Origin: Ensifer sp. Root278
GTDB taxonomy: Bacteria; Pseudomonadota; Alphaproteobacteria; Rhizobiales; Rhizobiaceae
DNA length: 64,000 bases
Reading direction: 5' to 3'
NCBI RefSeq assembly: GCF_001429285.1
Contig: NZ_LMJJ01000005.1
Location: 108,536 to 172,535, forward strand
The notes below the pieces were generated by a model, which saw only the letters and a list, made by a program, of their open reading frames with translations, ran no database searches and was not told the DNA's origin. The translations under genes were made by a program, and so were the position numbers. Shown here in pieces: positions 34,151-42,773 of the stretch (the first letter of the stretch is position 1; every line of letters begins with the position of its first letter).

Positions 34151-34914
34151 GACCAGACTTTCCAGGGCGCCGAACCGTGTTGCCAGAGTTCTTCGAGCTG
34201 GTTCTTGTCGCGCAGCGTGTCCATCGGTCGCCAGAAACCGTCATGCGGGAAGGCCATCAACTGGCCGTCACTGGCCAGGCCTTCGAGCGGCGTGGTTTCG
34301 AACGAGGTGTGGTCGCCCTCGATGCGATCGAGCACGGACCGGTTGAGGACGAAGAAGCCGCCATTGATGCGGTTGTTGTCGCCGGCGGGCTTCTCGATGA
34401 AGCTCTGAACCCGCCCGTCGCTGACGGCAAGCGCGCCGTAACGCCCCGGCGGAACGACGCTGGTCACGGTCGCTTCGCGGCCGTGGCTGCGATGGAAATC
34501 GGTAAGCGCCTTGATGTTCACGTCGGCAACGCCATCGCCGTAAGTGAGGCAGAAGGTATCGCCCAGGTGATCGGCGACGCGCTTCAGGCGCCCGCCGGTC
34601 ATTGAGTCCGTGCCGGTGTCGACGAGCGTCACGCGCCACGGCTCGGCCTTGTTGGAATGGAAGAGTGTCTCGCCGGTCGCCATGTCATAGGTGACGTCGG
34701 AAGAGTGCAGGATGTAGTTGGAGAAGTATTCCTTGATCATGTAGCCGCGGTAGCCGAGGCAGATCACGAAATCCGAAAAGCCGTAGTGGCTATAGATCTT
34801 CATGATGTGCCAGAGGATCGGCCGCCCGCCGATTTCGATCATCGGCTTGGGTCTCAGATGGCTCTCTTCCGAGATGCGCGTGCCGTAACCACCGGCGAGT
34901 ATGACGACTTTCAT
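34147..34914 (-). CDS. rfbF: Glucose-1-phosphate cytidylyltransferase RfbF
   Basis: A 255-residue nucleotidyltransferase starting MKVVILAGGYGTRISEESHL with RPKPMIEIGGRPILWHIMK, the specific signature of RfbF. It contains the metal-binding TYGDGVADVN. It makes CDP-glucose from glucose-1-phosphate and CTP, the first step of the CDP-deoxysugar branch. It is the first gene of the leftward rfbF-rfbG-methyltransferase operon. The 207-base divergent spacer separates it from the glycosyltransferase on the other strand. Confidence 0.94.
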   Translation of the reverse strand: MKVVILAGGYGTRISEESHLRPKPMIEIGGRPILWHIMKIYSHYGFSDFVICLGYRGYMIKEYFSNYILHSSDVTYDMATGETLFHSNKAEPWRVTLVDTGTDSMTGGRLKRVADHLGDTFCLTYGDGVADVNIKALTDFHRSHGREATVTSVVPPGRYGALAVSDGRVQSFIEKPAGDNNRINGGFFVLNRSVLDRIEGDHTSFETTPLEGLASDGQLMAFPHDGFWRPMDTLRDKNQLEELWQHGSAPWKVWS

Positions 34915-35121
34915 GCAGCTACCTCACAGTGACGCGCGTACAGCGCGCGACGCATTCCTCCCGTTGAGATAACCCATGCTACCTTGCGCGTGGATCGCTC
35001 GTGCGATGTTGACAATCCAGGCGATCGAATTATCACAGCCGGAAACGCGACTTTCGGGGCGGACGCGCACGGTTCATTGCACGATTTGCCGGCTCAATCA
35101 ATTGCCGGGAAGGATACGGAA

Positions 35122-35982
35122 ATGGCGCGGGTGGGTATCGGGCTGCCAACGTATAACGGCGCGGATTTCATCGCTGAGTGCCTCGCCTGCCTTCGGGACC
35201 AAACGTTCGAGGATTTTGAGGTCTTCATCTCGGACAACGGATCGACCGACGGCACCTCCGACATCTGCGCGGATTTCGTGAAGACCGACACGCGGTTTCG
35301 GCATGTATTCTACCGTGAGACGGTTTCGGCAACTGAGAACTTCCACAGAGCGCACGCTATGAGCAGCGCTCCTTATTTCTGCTGGCGTGCCGACGATGAC
35401 CTTGCCGATCCGATCCACATTGCCGGTCTCGTCGCGGCGTTGGACAGGGAGCCGCATGCCTCGCTTGCCGTTTCGCCGGTGTTGAGGATAGTAGAGCTGC
35501 CGGAGCGGATCGAGCGACTTTACGGCCTGCCGTCTCAGCTATCGGGGGAGCGAGCGCTGCGCATTCGCGACATCCTTCTCGGCTGCCACCCGAGCTGGTT
35601 CTACGGCCTATGGCGCCGAGAGGCCACAGGCGTGGCCCTGCGGCGTCTTCCCGACTACGGGTTCGCGTGGGCTGCGGACCATCTCGCGCTGCTGCCTGCG
35701 ATTTTCGACAATGCGGTCGCCCTGTCACAGGAAGGGCGTTTCATTCAGCGCATCAAGCGCCAGGCCGACTACCACCTGCCGCCGCTAGACCTGCTGGAAG
35801 CGCGCAGGCGCTACAAACGAATTGCACTTGAGATGATTGCAGAACGACAATGGTCGGCCGCCGAGCTGAAGGCGATGAAGCGCGCGCTTGAGCTGCACAT
35901 GGACCTCCGGGTCGCCCCCTGGTTCAAGACGCACAAACGGGCGCTCAGGCAGAAATTCCGGTCTGCCTTATCGCTTCGCTGA
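35122..35982 (+). CDS. Family 2 glycosyltransferase
   Basis: About 286 residues. The ATG at 35122 follows GGAAGGATACGG. The GT2 start reads VGIGLPTYNGADFIAECLAC, followed by VFISDNGSTDGTSDICADF and a metal-binding ADDDLADPIH motif. The C-terminal half is helical and basic (ALELHMDLRVAPWFKTHKRA), suggesting peripheral membrane contact. It is the only rightward gene between rfbF and the DegT gene, and probably adds one sugar to the polysaccharide repeat unit. Confidence 0.85.
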   Translation: MARVGIGLPTYNGADFIAECLACLRDQTFEDFEVFISDNGSTDGTSDICADFVKTDTRFRHVFYRETVSATENFHRAHAMSSAPYFCWRADDDLADPIHIAGLVAALDREPHASLAVSPVLRIVELPERIERLYGLPSQLSGERALRIRDILLGCHPSWFYGLWRREATGVALRRLPDYGFAWAADHLALLPAIFDNAVALSQEGRFIQRIKRQADYHLPPLDLLEARRRYKRIALEMIAERQWSAAELKAMKRALELHMDLRVAPWFKTHKRALRQKFRSALSLR

Positions 35983-35991
35983 GTTCGGCCA

Positions 35992-37104
35992 TCAATGTGC
36001 TGCGCAGTCGCGCAGGACCTGCACGACCCGGCCGATCTCGTCAGACGTCATGTCGTGATAGCTCGGCAAATTGATCGCCCGGCCGGGAAGGTCATAGGCA
36101 ACGGTGTTTGCCGACACACCTTCGAAGGGCGGCAGCGAGCTCAGCGGCCAGAAGAAGACGCGGGCGTCGATGTTTTCGGCGGCGAAAGCACCCTGAAGCT
36201 TCTCGCGCGTGACGTCGGTTTCCGGCGCGAAGACGACCGTCGGCATCCAGAAGCCGTTCTTCGTGTCTTCCGGTTCCGGATTCATGGAGATGGAGTTCAC
36301 GCCCGCGAGCTGTTCCCTGTAGGCGTAGAAGATCTCGCGCTTGCGCTCGACCAGTTCGTTGACGCGTTCGATCTGCGCCAGGCCGACGGCCGCCTGAAGG
36401 TTCGACATCTTGTACTTGAACCCGACTTCGTCCGGCCAGAACTGTTTCTTTTGTCCGCGTGCCCGGCCGTGATTGGAAAGGGTCAGCACCTTTTCATAGA
36501 GCTTGCTGTCGCTGGTGACGAACATGCCGCCTTCGCCCGTCGTCATGGTCTTGGTGCCGTGGAAGGAAAATGCGCCGAAGGCGCCGAGCGAACCGGCCTT
36601 GCGTCCGCGCCATTCCGATCCGAGTGCTTCGGCTGCGTCTTCGACAACGGGGATGTTGTGCCGCGTACCGATTTCGAGCAGGCGGTCCATGTCGCAGAGA
36701 TTGCCGTAGATATGCACGGCCATGATCGCCTTGGTCTTCGGCGTGATGGCCGCTTCGGCCTTGTCAGGGTCGATGCACCAGCTGTCGGCGAGCACATCGA
36801 CGAAGACCGGTTTTGCTCCGAGGTGGACGATCGGGGCGGCGGATGCGGTCCAGTTCGTGTCAGCCAGGATGACTTCATCACCCGGCCCGACGCCGAGAGC
36901 GGCAAGGCCCATGTGCAGCGCGCCGGTGCAGCTCGATGTCGAAATCGCATGGGTGACATCGAGATGTGCGGCAAAGGCAGACTCGAAGCGATTGATGTAA
37001 TCGTAGCAGCGCTCGCCCCAGCCGTTCGCCGCTGCATCGGTGGCATAGGCGACTTCGCGTTCGGTGATTGAGGGCTTGGTGTAGAGAATGCGAGGTTTCG
37101 TCAT
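35992..37104 (-). CDS. DegT/DnrJ/EryC1/StrS-family sugar aminotransferase
   Basis: A 370-residue PLP enzyme of the sugar-nucleotide aminotransferase family. It has STSSCTGALHMGLAALGVGP (cofactor phosphate region), D156 in VVEDAAEALGS, and the Schiff-base lysine K185 in FSFHGTKTMTTGEGG. The closest functional resemblance is to perosamine-synthetase-type 4-aminotransferases. Substrate nucleotide cannot be told from sequence. It is the last gene of the leftward operon that starts at 41970. Confidence 0.88.
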   Translation of the reverse strand: MTKPRILYTKPSITEREVAYATDAAANGWGERCYDYINRFESAFAAHLDVTHAISTSSCTGALHMGLAALGVGPGDEVILADTNWTASAAPIVHLGAKPVFVDVLADSWCIDPDKAEAAITPKTKAIMAVHIYGNLCDMDRLLEIGTRHNIPVVEDAAEALGSEWRGRKAGSLGAFGAFSFHGTKTMTTGEGGMFVTSDSKLYEKVLTLSNHGRARGQKKQFWPDEVGFKYKMSNLQAAVGLAQIERVNELVERKREIFYAYREQLAGVNSISMNPEPEDTKNGFWMPTVVFAPETDVTREKLQGAFAAENIDARVFFWPLSSLPPFEGVSANTVAYDLPGRAINLPSYHDMTSDEIGRVVQVLRDCAAH

Positions 37105-37119
37105 GTGGGTCGCCTGTGC

Positions 37120-37830
37120 TCAAGCCGATCGGTCGTTGGTTGCGTCTGCGGCAACGATCTTGTCAATCCGGCCGCCGATCTGCGCGCCGAGATAGAGGTT
37201 TTCGTAAAAGCGCTCCGGGAAGCCCGCCTGCCGCATGTGGTGGGCCGTCCTGTCGATGTCGTAGGCGACACGGTGGAGTTCGATGCCTGCCGGCGAGAGC
37301 GTCGCAAAGGCGGCGCGCGGGTCGCCGTCGCGCGGTTGCCCGACCGAGCCGGGATTGCAGAAGACCTTGCCGCCGATCTCCAGGCGCACCTGCACATGGG
37401 TGTGTCCGGCAAAAAGCCGTTCGCAGCCGTCGGGAAACTGCGCCTCCGAAACCTTGTAGAGATATTCGTCGATCGGATCCTGCCAGCTGCCGTGAACGAA
37501 ATAGGTCGATCCATCGACGACGTAGGTTTGCGATCCGGCGAGCCAGGCGCGTTGATCGGCCGAAATGATGCCTCTCTGGTACTCGATGATGTCATTGACT
37601 ATCTTCGATCGCGGGCAGCCTTCTCCGCTGACGATGTAATAATCGTGATTGCCCAGGATGTTTGCGATGCCGCGTGCTTTCAGCACGTCTACGCACTCGC
37701 CCGGCTGAGCGTAGTATCCGACGACGTCACCCAGCGACAGGATCGAGCTGCAGCCGAGTTCGTCGATGCGTGCGAGCACCGCCTCGAGTGCGGGAAGGTT
37801 GCCATGAATATCGGAAATGATGGCGATCAT
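37120..37830 (-). CDS. Calcineurin-like metallophosphoesterase (YfcE/MJ0936 type)
   Basis: A 236-residue phosphoesterase with the metal-site order DIHGN (residues 7-11), GDVVGY, GNHDYY and later GHTHVQ. No signal peptide is seen. Its start overlaps the ATP-grasp stop by 4 bases and it precedes the DegT gene by 15 bases. It is thus firmly inside a polysaccharide operon. A phosphatase step, for example removal of phosphate from a sugar or an attached group, is possible but not shown. Confidence 0.82.
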   Translation of the reverse strand: MIAIISDIHGNLPALEAVLARIDELGCSSILSLGDVVGYYAQPGECVDVLKARGIANILGNHDYYIVSGEGCPRSKIVNDIIEYQRGIISADQRAWLAGSQTYVVDGSTYFVHGSWQDPIDEYLYKVSEAQFPDGCERLFAGHTHVQVRLEIGGKVFCNPGSVGQPRDGDPRAAFATLSPAGIELHRVAYDIDRTAHHMRQAGFPERFYENLYLGAQIGGRIDKIVAADATNDRSA

Positions 37831-38822
37831 AGAACCACCAGGTCCTCGGAGTAGCGCCAGGCCCGGCCCGTCTTGATCTCCGGTGCTTCGGGTTTTCTCC
37901 CGTAAACGTAGTAGTCGAGCGCCATCGCCGCCTCGTTGTAGCCGAAGGCGGCACGCAGTGAGGTACTGCTCGAGAAGCGAGGATTGATTTCGAGCAGGTA
38001 GGGGATCGTGCCTTCCAGCCGGAACTGATAGTTCGTCGGTCCGAGCGGCTTGAAGTGTTGCGATAGCCTGCGCACGGCCTCGGTCAGGAGCGGCTCGTCG
38101 ACGACTTCGGCATATTGGGTGTTGCCGGCGACGGACAGCTTGCGCTTGAAGACGATCGGCGGCAGCGTCGTGCCATCACCAAATCCGAACGCGCCGACCG
38201 TGTATTCCTGGTCGTTGCTGCCCACAAATTTCTGGATGAGGAAATCGTCCGCGCTCTTCAGGGTCCAATAATCGAAATCGGCCGCGTCCCGCAGGAGTGC
38301 TATTCCCCGGGAGCCGTTGCCGCGACGGGGCTTCAGCAGCAGCGGCAAGGGGCCGAGCTCGCGGGTGCAAGCTTCCAGGCTGCGGCTAAGCGTGCTCGGA
38401 ATGGCCGGAAGGTCCGCTTGCAGCAGTGCCTCGCCCATGTCCCATTTGTCCTGCGCCAGCGCGATCAGCGGCGAGCTGTTCAAGACGACGCGCGTCTCGG
38501 TCGCCTCGAAGCATGCACGGTTGTCATTGAAGAACAGGACATCGAGTTCCAGGCCGGGTAGCACCAGTGCGACGTTTTCTCGCCGAAGCAGTTCCAGCCA
38601 GAACTCCAGATATACGGGAGAGGTCTCATCGCATGATGGCTTGGCGACGAAGTCGTCGCAGAAGTGTCGACCGATGCCATTGGCATCACGATCGATGCCG
38701 ATGATACGGATCGGTGCTTCCAATCGGCGGAGCGACGCGACGATACCCTGGCCGATGATTGCGCCTACCGCAGTCACCACGACCGTAATCGGCTGTTTCG
38801 ATTGCTTTGTGTCGTCGTGCAT
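37827..38822 (-). CDS. ATP-grasp ligase (carbamoyl-phosphate-synthase-like)
   Basis: A 331-residue ATP-grasp protein. An N-terminal pre-ATP-grasp Rossmann-like domain (VVVTAVGAIIGQGIVASLRR) is followed by the ATP-binding core with LPLLLKPRRGNGSRGIALLR and FLIQKFVGSNDQEYTVGAFG. The magnesium/ATP site near the C-terminus is PYLLEINPRFSSSTSLRAAF. Such enzymes join a carboxylate to an amine through acyl-phosphate. In this operon a plausible acceptor is the amine made by the DegT enzyme. It overlaps both neighbours (1 base with the dehydratase gene, 4 bases with the phosphoesterase gene). Confidence 0.82.
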   Translation of the reverse strand: MHDDTKQSKQPITVVVTAVGAIIGQGIVASLRRLEAPIRIIGIDRDANGIGRHFCDDFVAKPSCDETSPVYLEFWLELLRRENVALVLPGLELDVLFFNDNRACFEATETRVVLNSSPLIALAQDKWDMGEALLQADLPAIPSTLSRSLEACTRELGPLPLLLKPRRGNGSRGIALLRDAADFDYWTLKSADDFLIQKFVGSNDQEYTVGAFGFGDGTTLPPIVFKRKLSVAGNTQYAEVVDEPLLTEAVRRLSQHFKPLGPTNYQFRLEGTIPYLLEINPRFSSSTSLRAAFGYNEAAMALDYYVYGRKPEAPEIKTGRAWRYSEDLVVL

Positions 38823-39697
38823 TACTTGACGTCCATCGGGCCGAATGCTTCGGCGGTTCCGGCTGATTTGATCATGGCAATCCCGTCTCGCATCGTGATC
38901 AGAGGCGGCATGCCCAACTCGGCCAGTGTTTCCGCACCATCAGGAAAATTCACCTTCCGAAAGGGAGCCTTCTCCGCCGCGATCACGACATTGCCCCCGA
39001 GCCCAAAGGTTTCATAGGCGATTTCAGCGATCCTGTCGCAGGTCATCGCCTCCGTGTGAACCGCATTGCAAACACCGGATATGCCCGTTTCGGCCGCGCG
39101 GATCATCATATCTGCCGCGTCCTGCACGTGCAGGAAGTTGCGCACACCATGGGAAGCAGGCATGCGAAGGTCGAGCCCACGGGACGCGTAGGCGATGATA
39201 CGCCCCATCCACGGCTGGTGGGCGCAGCAGCGGCCCTCCACGTCATAAAGCTGCGAGAAGCGAAGGCTGCAGAAGCGAAAGCCCAGTTTCTGCGAGCTCC
39301 ATTCCAGCATTTGCTCTGCCAGTTGCTTGGTGAGTCCGTAGGATGTCAGGGGTGCCGCATCCAGCGTCGCGTCCGAGGAAAGCGATCCGGCGTATATGAC
39401 CGCCCTGGTCTGCAGCCGTTTGGCGAGCTCGGCGACGTGAAGCGCGCTTGCGGCATTTGCCGCAAAGTTTTGCTGTGTCCCCGATGGACCGTCGTCGGCG
39501 AAGCTCGCTGCACAATGGAACAGCACGTCCGCGGTCAGGCCATCCGGTGCCTTTGCCGAGCCGCCTTCGATGTCGAAGAAGATGTCATCTGTCTTCGCCC
39601 GGCCGACACTGATGGTCTCGACGCCCATGTTCCGCAGGCGCGCGACAAGCTGGCCCCCCAACATCGAGCGCGTGCCGATGATGGCGGCGGTCTTCAT
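38822..39697 (-). CDS. NAD-dependent epimerase/dehydratase (extended SDR)
   Basis: About 291 residues. The ATG at 39697 overlaps the upstream stop by 4 bases and gives an N-terminus at the dinucleotide fold MKTAAIIGTRSMLGGQLVAR. A sugar-nucleotide SDR active site follows: SGSLSSDAT-like serine region and YGLTKQLAE (Tyr-x3-Lys). It probably oxidises, reduces or epimerises a nucleotide sugar in this pathway. The substrate cannot be deduced. Confidence 0.82.
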   Translation of the reverse strand: MKTAAIIGTRSMLGGQLVARLRNMGVETISVGRAKTDDIFFDIEGGSAKAPDGLTADVLFHCAASFADDGPSGTQQNFAANAASALHVAELAKRLQTRAVIYAGSLSSDATLDAAPLTSYGLTKQLAEQMLEWSSQKLGFRFCSLRFSQLYDVEGRCCAHQPWMGRIIAYASRGLDLRMPASHGVRNFLHVQDAADMMIRAAETGISGVCNAVHTEAMTCDRIAEIAYETFGLGGNVVIAAEKAPFRKVNFPDGAETLAELGMPPLITMRDGIAMIKSAGTAEAFGPMDVK

Positions 39698-40419
39698 GCC
39701 AGTTCTGCTTCCATCAACAGGCCGACGCAAAGATCGGGGAACTCAATGCCGACCTTGAGCATGGCATGCAGATTGGCCTCGAAATCGGGCAGCGTCTGCA
39801 ACACGGGCAATGGCAAAGGCTTCAGATAGATGCCTTCCTCGTGCACCACGCGGAAGCCATGATTTTCGAGTTCGGCGCGGAAAGTGTCCCGGCAATATTG
39901 GCGCTTGTGGCCGAGCGCCAGATCGTTGGCGTTCAGGCTGTAGATGTCGTCGATCTTGCCGAGTTCCACGCCCAGTCGTCTGTTCAACGACTTGGCATTC
40001 GGCACCGCGGCGAACAGACGGCCATTGGGTTTCAGGAAGCGCCGGAACCGGTCGAGGACGAGGCCCGGATCGTCGACATGCTCGAGAACGAAACCCATGA
40101 TGATGACGTCGAAGCGCTCTTCCGTTTCGAAGTCTTCGAAATAGGAGAAGACGATCTCGCCGGAAAAGTCCGGGCTGTTCTTCTTGAAAAGATCAATGAC
40201 GAACTGCGAGCCTTCCACGATTACGTGGCGGTCGCAGACCTTGTTGAAAAGGTGAGGGGTGTAGCCGTGGCCAATTCCAAGATCGAGCAGCGATTGGCAT
40301 TTGCCAAAGCGTTCGACCATGCGCTGCGGATACCAGTTGAGAATGAGATTGTTCTCGATCGATGTGACTGCGTTTGGAAGATATTCCGACGCCACGTTAT
40401 CCAGGTTCTCGGATTTCAC
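39694..40419 (-). CDS. Class I SAM-dependent methyltransferase
   Basis: About 241 residues. The GTG at 40419 is preferred: it overlaps the WbqC stop (GTGA) and has GGAG 8 bases upstream, whereas the longer frame starting at 40482 would run 67 bases into wbqC. SAM motif I is LLDLGIGHGYTPHLF, and post-motif VLEHVDDPGLVLDRFRRFLK is of the UbiE/Methyltransf_23 type. It likely methylates an oxygen or nitrogen on the sugar or glycan. Confidence 0.82.
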   Translation of the reverse strand: MKSENLDNVASEYLPNAVTSIENNLILNWYPQRMVERFGKCQSLLDLGIGHGYTPHLFNKVCDRHVIVEGSQFVIDLFKKNSPDFSGEIVFSYFEDFETEERFDVIIMGFVLEHVDDPGLVLDRFRRFLKPNGRLFAAVPNAKSLNRRLGVELGKIDDIYSLNANDLALGHKRQYCRDTFRAELENHGFRVVHEEGIYLKPLPLPVLQTLPDFEANLHAMLKVGIEFPDLCVGLLMEAELA

Positions 40420-41132
40420 TTGGTAAACTCCCTCCAATCGACAGTTCCGGAATGCACGACACTTGCGCCCTTGGTACCGCAATTGGCGACGAGGTCCAAT
40501 GCCGTCACATAAGGGGTGAACTCTCCGTGCATCTGCGGGTAGGGTGTACGTTCGTAGTTCATGTACTGAACCGATATTCCGTTGCGATTGAAGAGATCGT
40601 GATCGAGATAGTTCCGTGCGCCGTGGCCGGTGATGTAAACCGTCCCTTCGAGATGCGCAGTGATGTCGTATACTCTCTCGCTGCTCGCACCGCCAATGGT
40701 CAGCGTGTCCGACGAGACGAACTTCGGTCTGTCCAGATTGAAGTAGGCAGCAAGCGCGAGCATGGAATTGCGTGCAACATCCGCAATCGTCGATGCGTCC
40801 TTTGCGAACACATCGTCGACCAGTTCCAGCATATCCTTGGCGAAGGGGGCCTTCATATAGGCCTGCCGGAGGATATCGCGGTGGCGGGCCCGCCAGTCGT
40901 CTCGATTGTCGATCAGCACTTCATCGATCCGCTGCCCCATGCGAAGGTCTTTCAAGGGCACGGTCAGCCAGCGGACGCCGTTCTGGGTCTTGATCTGTAC
41001 GCGGTTTGTGAAGCTGCCGCGCGAGAACTGCACATCGTCGTAGTGGACGAACACGTCCGCCAGTTTGATCTGCTCCAGCATCCCAACCCAAGGAAAGTAC
41101 ATGGATTGTGAGATGACAATATTCCGAGTCAT
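40416..41132 (-). CDS. WbqC-like family protein
   Basis: About 238 residues from the ATG at 41132; a longer frame to 41267 adds 45 basic residues that look non-coding. The start NIVISQSMYFPWVGMLEQIK and ADVFVHYDDVQFSRGSFTNR is diagnostic of the WbqC family found in O-antigen clusters. WbqC proteins have no settled activity; they are usually found beside aminosugar genes and have been suggested to act in sugar decoration. It couples to the methyltransferase by a 4-base overlap. Confidence 0.85.
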   Translation of the reverse strand: MTRNIVISQSMYFPWVGMLEQIKLADVFVHYDDVQFSRGSFTNRVQIKTQNGVRWLTVPLKDLRMGQRIDEVLIDNRDDWRARHRDILRQAYMKAPFAKDMLELVDDVFAKDASTIADVARNSMLALAAYFNLDRPKFVSSDTLTIGGASSERVYDITAHLEGTVYITGHGARNYLDHDLFNRNGISVQYMNYERTPYPQMHGEFTPYVTALDLVANCGTKGASVVHSGTVDWREFTK

Positions 41133-41217
41133 CCGGTACTTGCCTAGTGTTCGTGTTTTCGCGATCGAGAGTTGGCGAGCGGCACGAAGGCCTGGTCGAG
41201 CCGCTCTTTTCGTGCCC

Positions 41218-41970
41218 CTACTTTTCGATGCAGCGAAGATAGCCGCGCGGCGAACTTGAAAGGACAAGCTTGCCGTTCAGGGCCTCATCGGTCTCGAAGC
41301 GGGTCGATTCTTCCATATACGCCTTGAGCGCCGCATAGGGCTCGTCGCCGGCGCGCCAGATTTTCGAGCGTTTGGTGGGTGTTTGCGATGAATCGGCCCA
41401 TCCAAGGACCGTATCCGCCACCACCATGTACTGGCCTTCGGTGACCAGCGGGCCATAGGTGCGCAGTTCATCCAGCACGTGGTCGCGGCTGTGGTCGCTG
41501 TCGAGCACGACCATGACCGAGGCGCCCTCAGGAATTTCCGCCTTCACCTTCGCCAGCGTCTCGGCCGCCGTCGAGGGGCCTTCGATCAGTGTGATGCGCG
41601 ACGACATCGGATGCTTTTCGATCGAATCCCGATTGTGCGCACGGATGTCGATATCGACGCCGATGACCTTGCCCTTGCCGATCAGTTGCAGCATCGCGGC
41701 CATGAAGATCACCGAACCGCCGCGGGCGACGCCCGTTTCGATGATGACGTCCGGCTTGCTGTTCCAGATCACTTCCTGGGTTGCCATGACATCGGCCGGC
41801 ATCTGGATGATCGGCACGCCCATGAACGACCAGAGATAGGCATAGTCGTATTTGTCGAGCGTCACCAATGTCTCGAGCGACTGGCGAAAGGCGTCCTCGT
41901 CCTTGCCGAGCGCGAGCGACATTTCCTTCTTGTGAGCCTCGAATGCGAGACGATCGTCTGCTGCTGCCAT
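41218..41970 (-). CDS. CmcI-family (cephalosporin-hydroxylase-like) methyltransferase
   Basis: A 250-residue SAM-binding protein. The motif DVIIETGVARGGSVIFMAAM precedes GKVIGVDIDIRAHN and VMVVLDSDHSRDHVLDELRT, the metal/SAM site of the CmcI/rhamnosyl-O-methyltransferase family. Members often O-methylate sugars in surface glycans. It is the first gene of the seven-gene leftward operon, separated from wbqC by 85 bases. The 172-base spacer upstream faces the rmlC-like gene. Confidence 0.83.
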   Translation of the reverse strand: MAAADDRLAFEAHKKEMSLALGKDEDAFRQSLETLVTLDKYDYAYLWSFMGVPIIQMPADVMATQEVIWNSKPDVIIETGVARGGSVIFMAAMLQLIGKGKVIGVDIDIRAHNRDSIEKHPMSSRITLIEGPSTAAETLAKVKAEIPEGASVMVVLDSDHSRDHVLDELRTYGPLVTEGQYMVVADTVLGWADSSQTPTKRSKIWRAGDEPYAALKAYMEESTRFETDEALNGKLVLSSSPRGYLRCIEK

Positions 41971-42142
41971 AACTGCTACCCTTTATTCGGATACGCCGCA
42001 GGTCACGATTCGCGATCTTGAAGCCTCGTCGATTCGTAACGCTTTCCTGTGAACGCTTTCATGTCGACAATTGCAAATACGGTCAAGGCCGGTTTCTTAA
42101 GGGGGGAAAGCGGGGGCGCCTCGCTCACTCGTGGAAGTTTCA

Positions 42143-42688
42143 ATGTCGCGTTTTGACCGTATTCCTACACCCCTGTCGGGTCTCGTTGTTGTCGAACGCC
42201 AGCGCTTTGGCGACGATCGCGGCTTCTTTTCACGTTTCTTCTGCCGCGAGGAACTCGCCGATTTTGGCGCCGGCGGCTCTATTGCCCAGATCAATCATAC
42301 GCTTACGCGGGTGGCAGGCACGGTTCGCGGCATGCATTTCCAGCGCGCGCCGCATGACGAGACGAAATTTGTCTCCTGTCTCGCGGGCACAATCTTCGAT
42401 GTCGCCGTCGACATGCGGCCGGACTCCCTGACCTATCTTCAGTGGCATGGCGAGGTCCTGAGCGCTGAAAACGGCCGGTCGATGATGATCCCCGGCGGTT
42501 TCGCGCACGGGTTCCAGACGCTTTCCGCTGATTGTGAGCTGATTTATTTGCACGACAAGCCCCATGCGCCCGATGCCGAGGGCGGGCTCAATGCCCTGGA
42601 TCCGAGGCTCGCGATCGCCTGGCCGTTGCCGGTGGCCCAGATGTCGGCGCGTGACCAGGCCTTCGCGATGCTGAAGGACGAGCGCTGA
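42143..42688 (+). CDS. RmlC-like dTDP-4-dehydrorhamnose 3,5-epimerase family
   Basis: About 181 residues of the cupin-type sugar epimerase family. Typical landmarks are DDRGFFSRFFCREEL, INHTLTRVAGTVRGMHFQ with the catalytic histidine, and IPGGFAHGFQTLS. True RmlC acts in dTDP-rhamnose synthesis, but no rmlABD is present here. It may instead act on the CDP-4-keto-6-deoxyhexose made by RfbG, as related 3- or 3,5-epimerases do for branched sugars. ATG 42143 is chosen; a GTG at 42131 is possible. Confidence 0.85.
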   Translation: MSRFDRIPTPLSGLVVVERQRFGDDRGFFSRFFCREELADFGAGGSIAQINHTLTRVAGTVRGMHFQRAPHDETKFVSCLAGTIFDVAVDMRPDSLTYLQWHGEVLSAENGRSMMIPGGFAHGFQTLSADCELIYLHDKPHAPDAEGGLNALDPRLAIAWPLPVAQMSARDQAFAMLKDER

Positions 42689-42773
42689 TCGTCGGTCCCG
42701 TCCGTCGTTGACTTCGTGGTGGATGGGAGGACAATAACCTTTCCGCGCCACCACGGAAGAAGGGGTGTCGACG

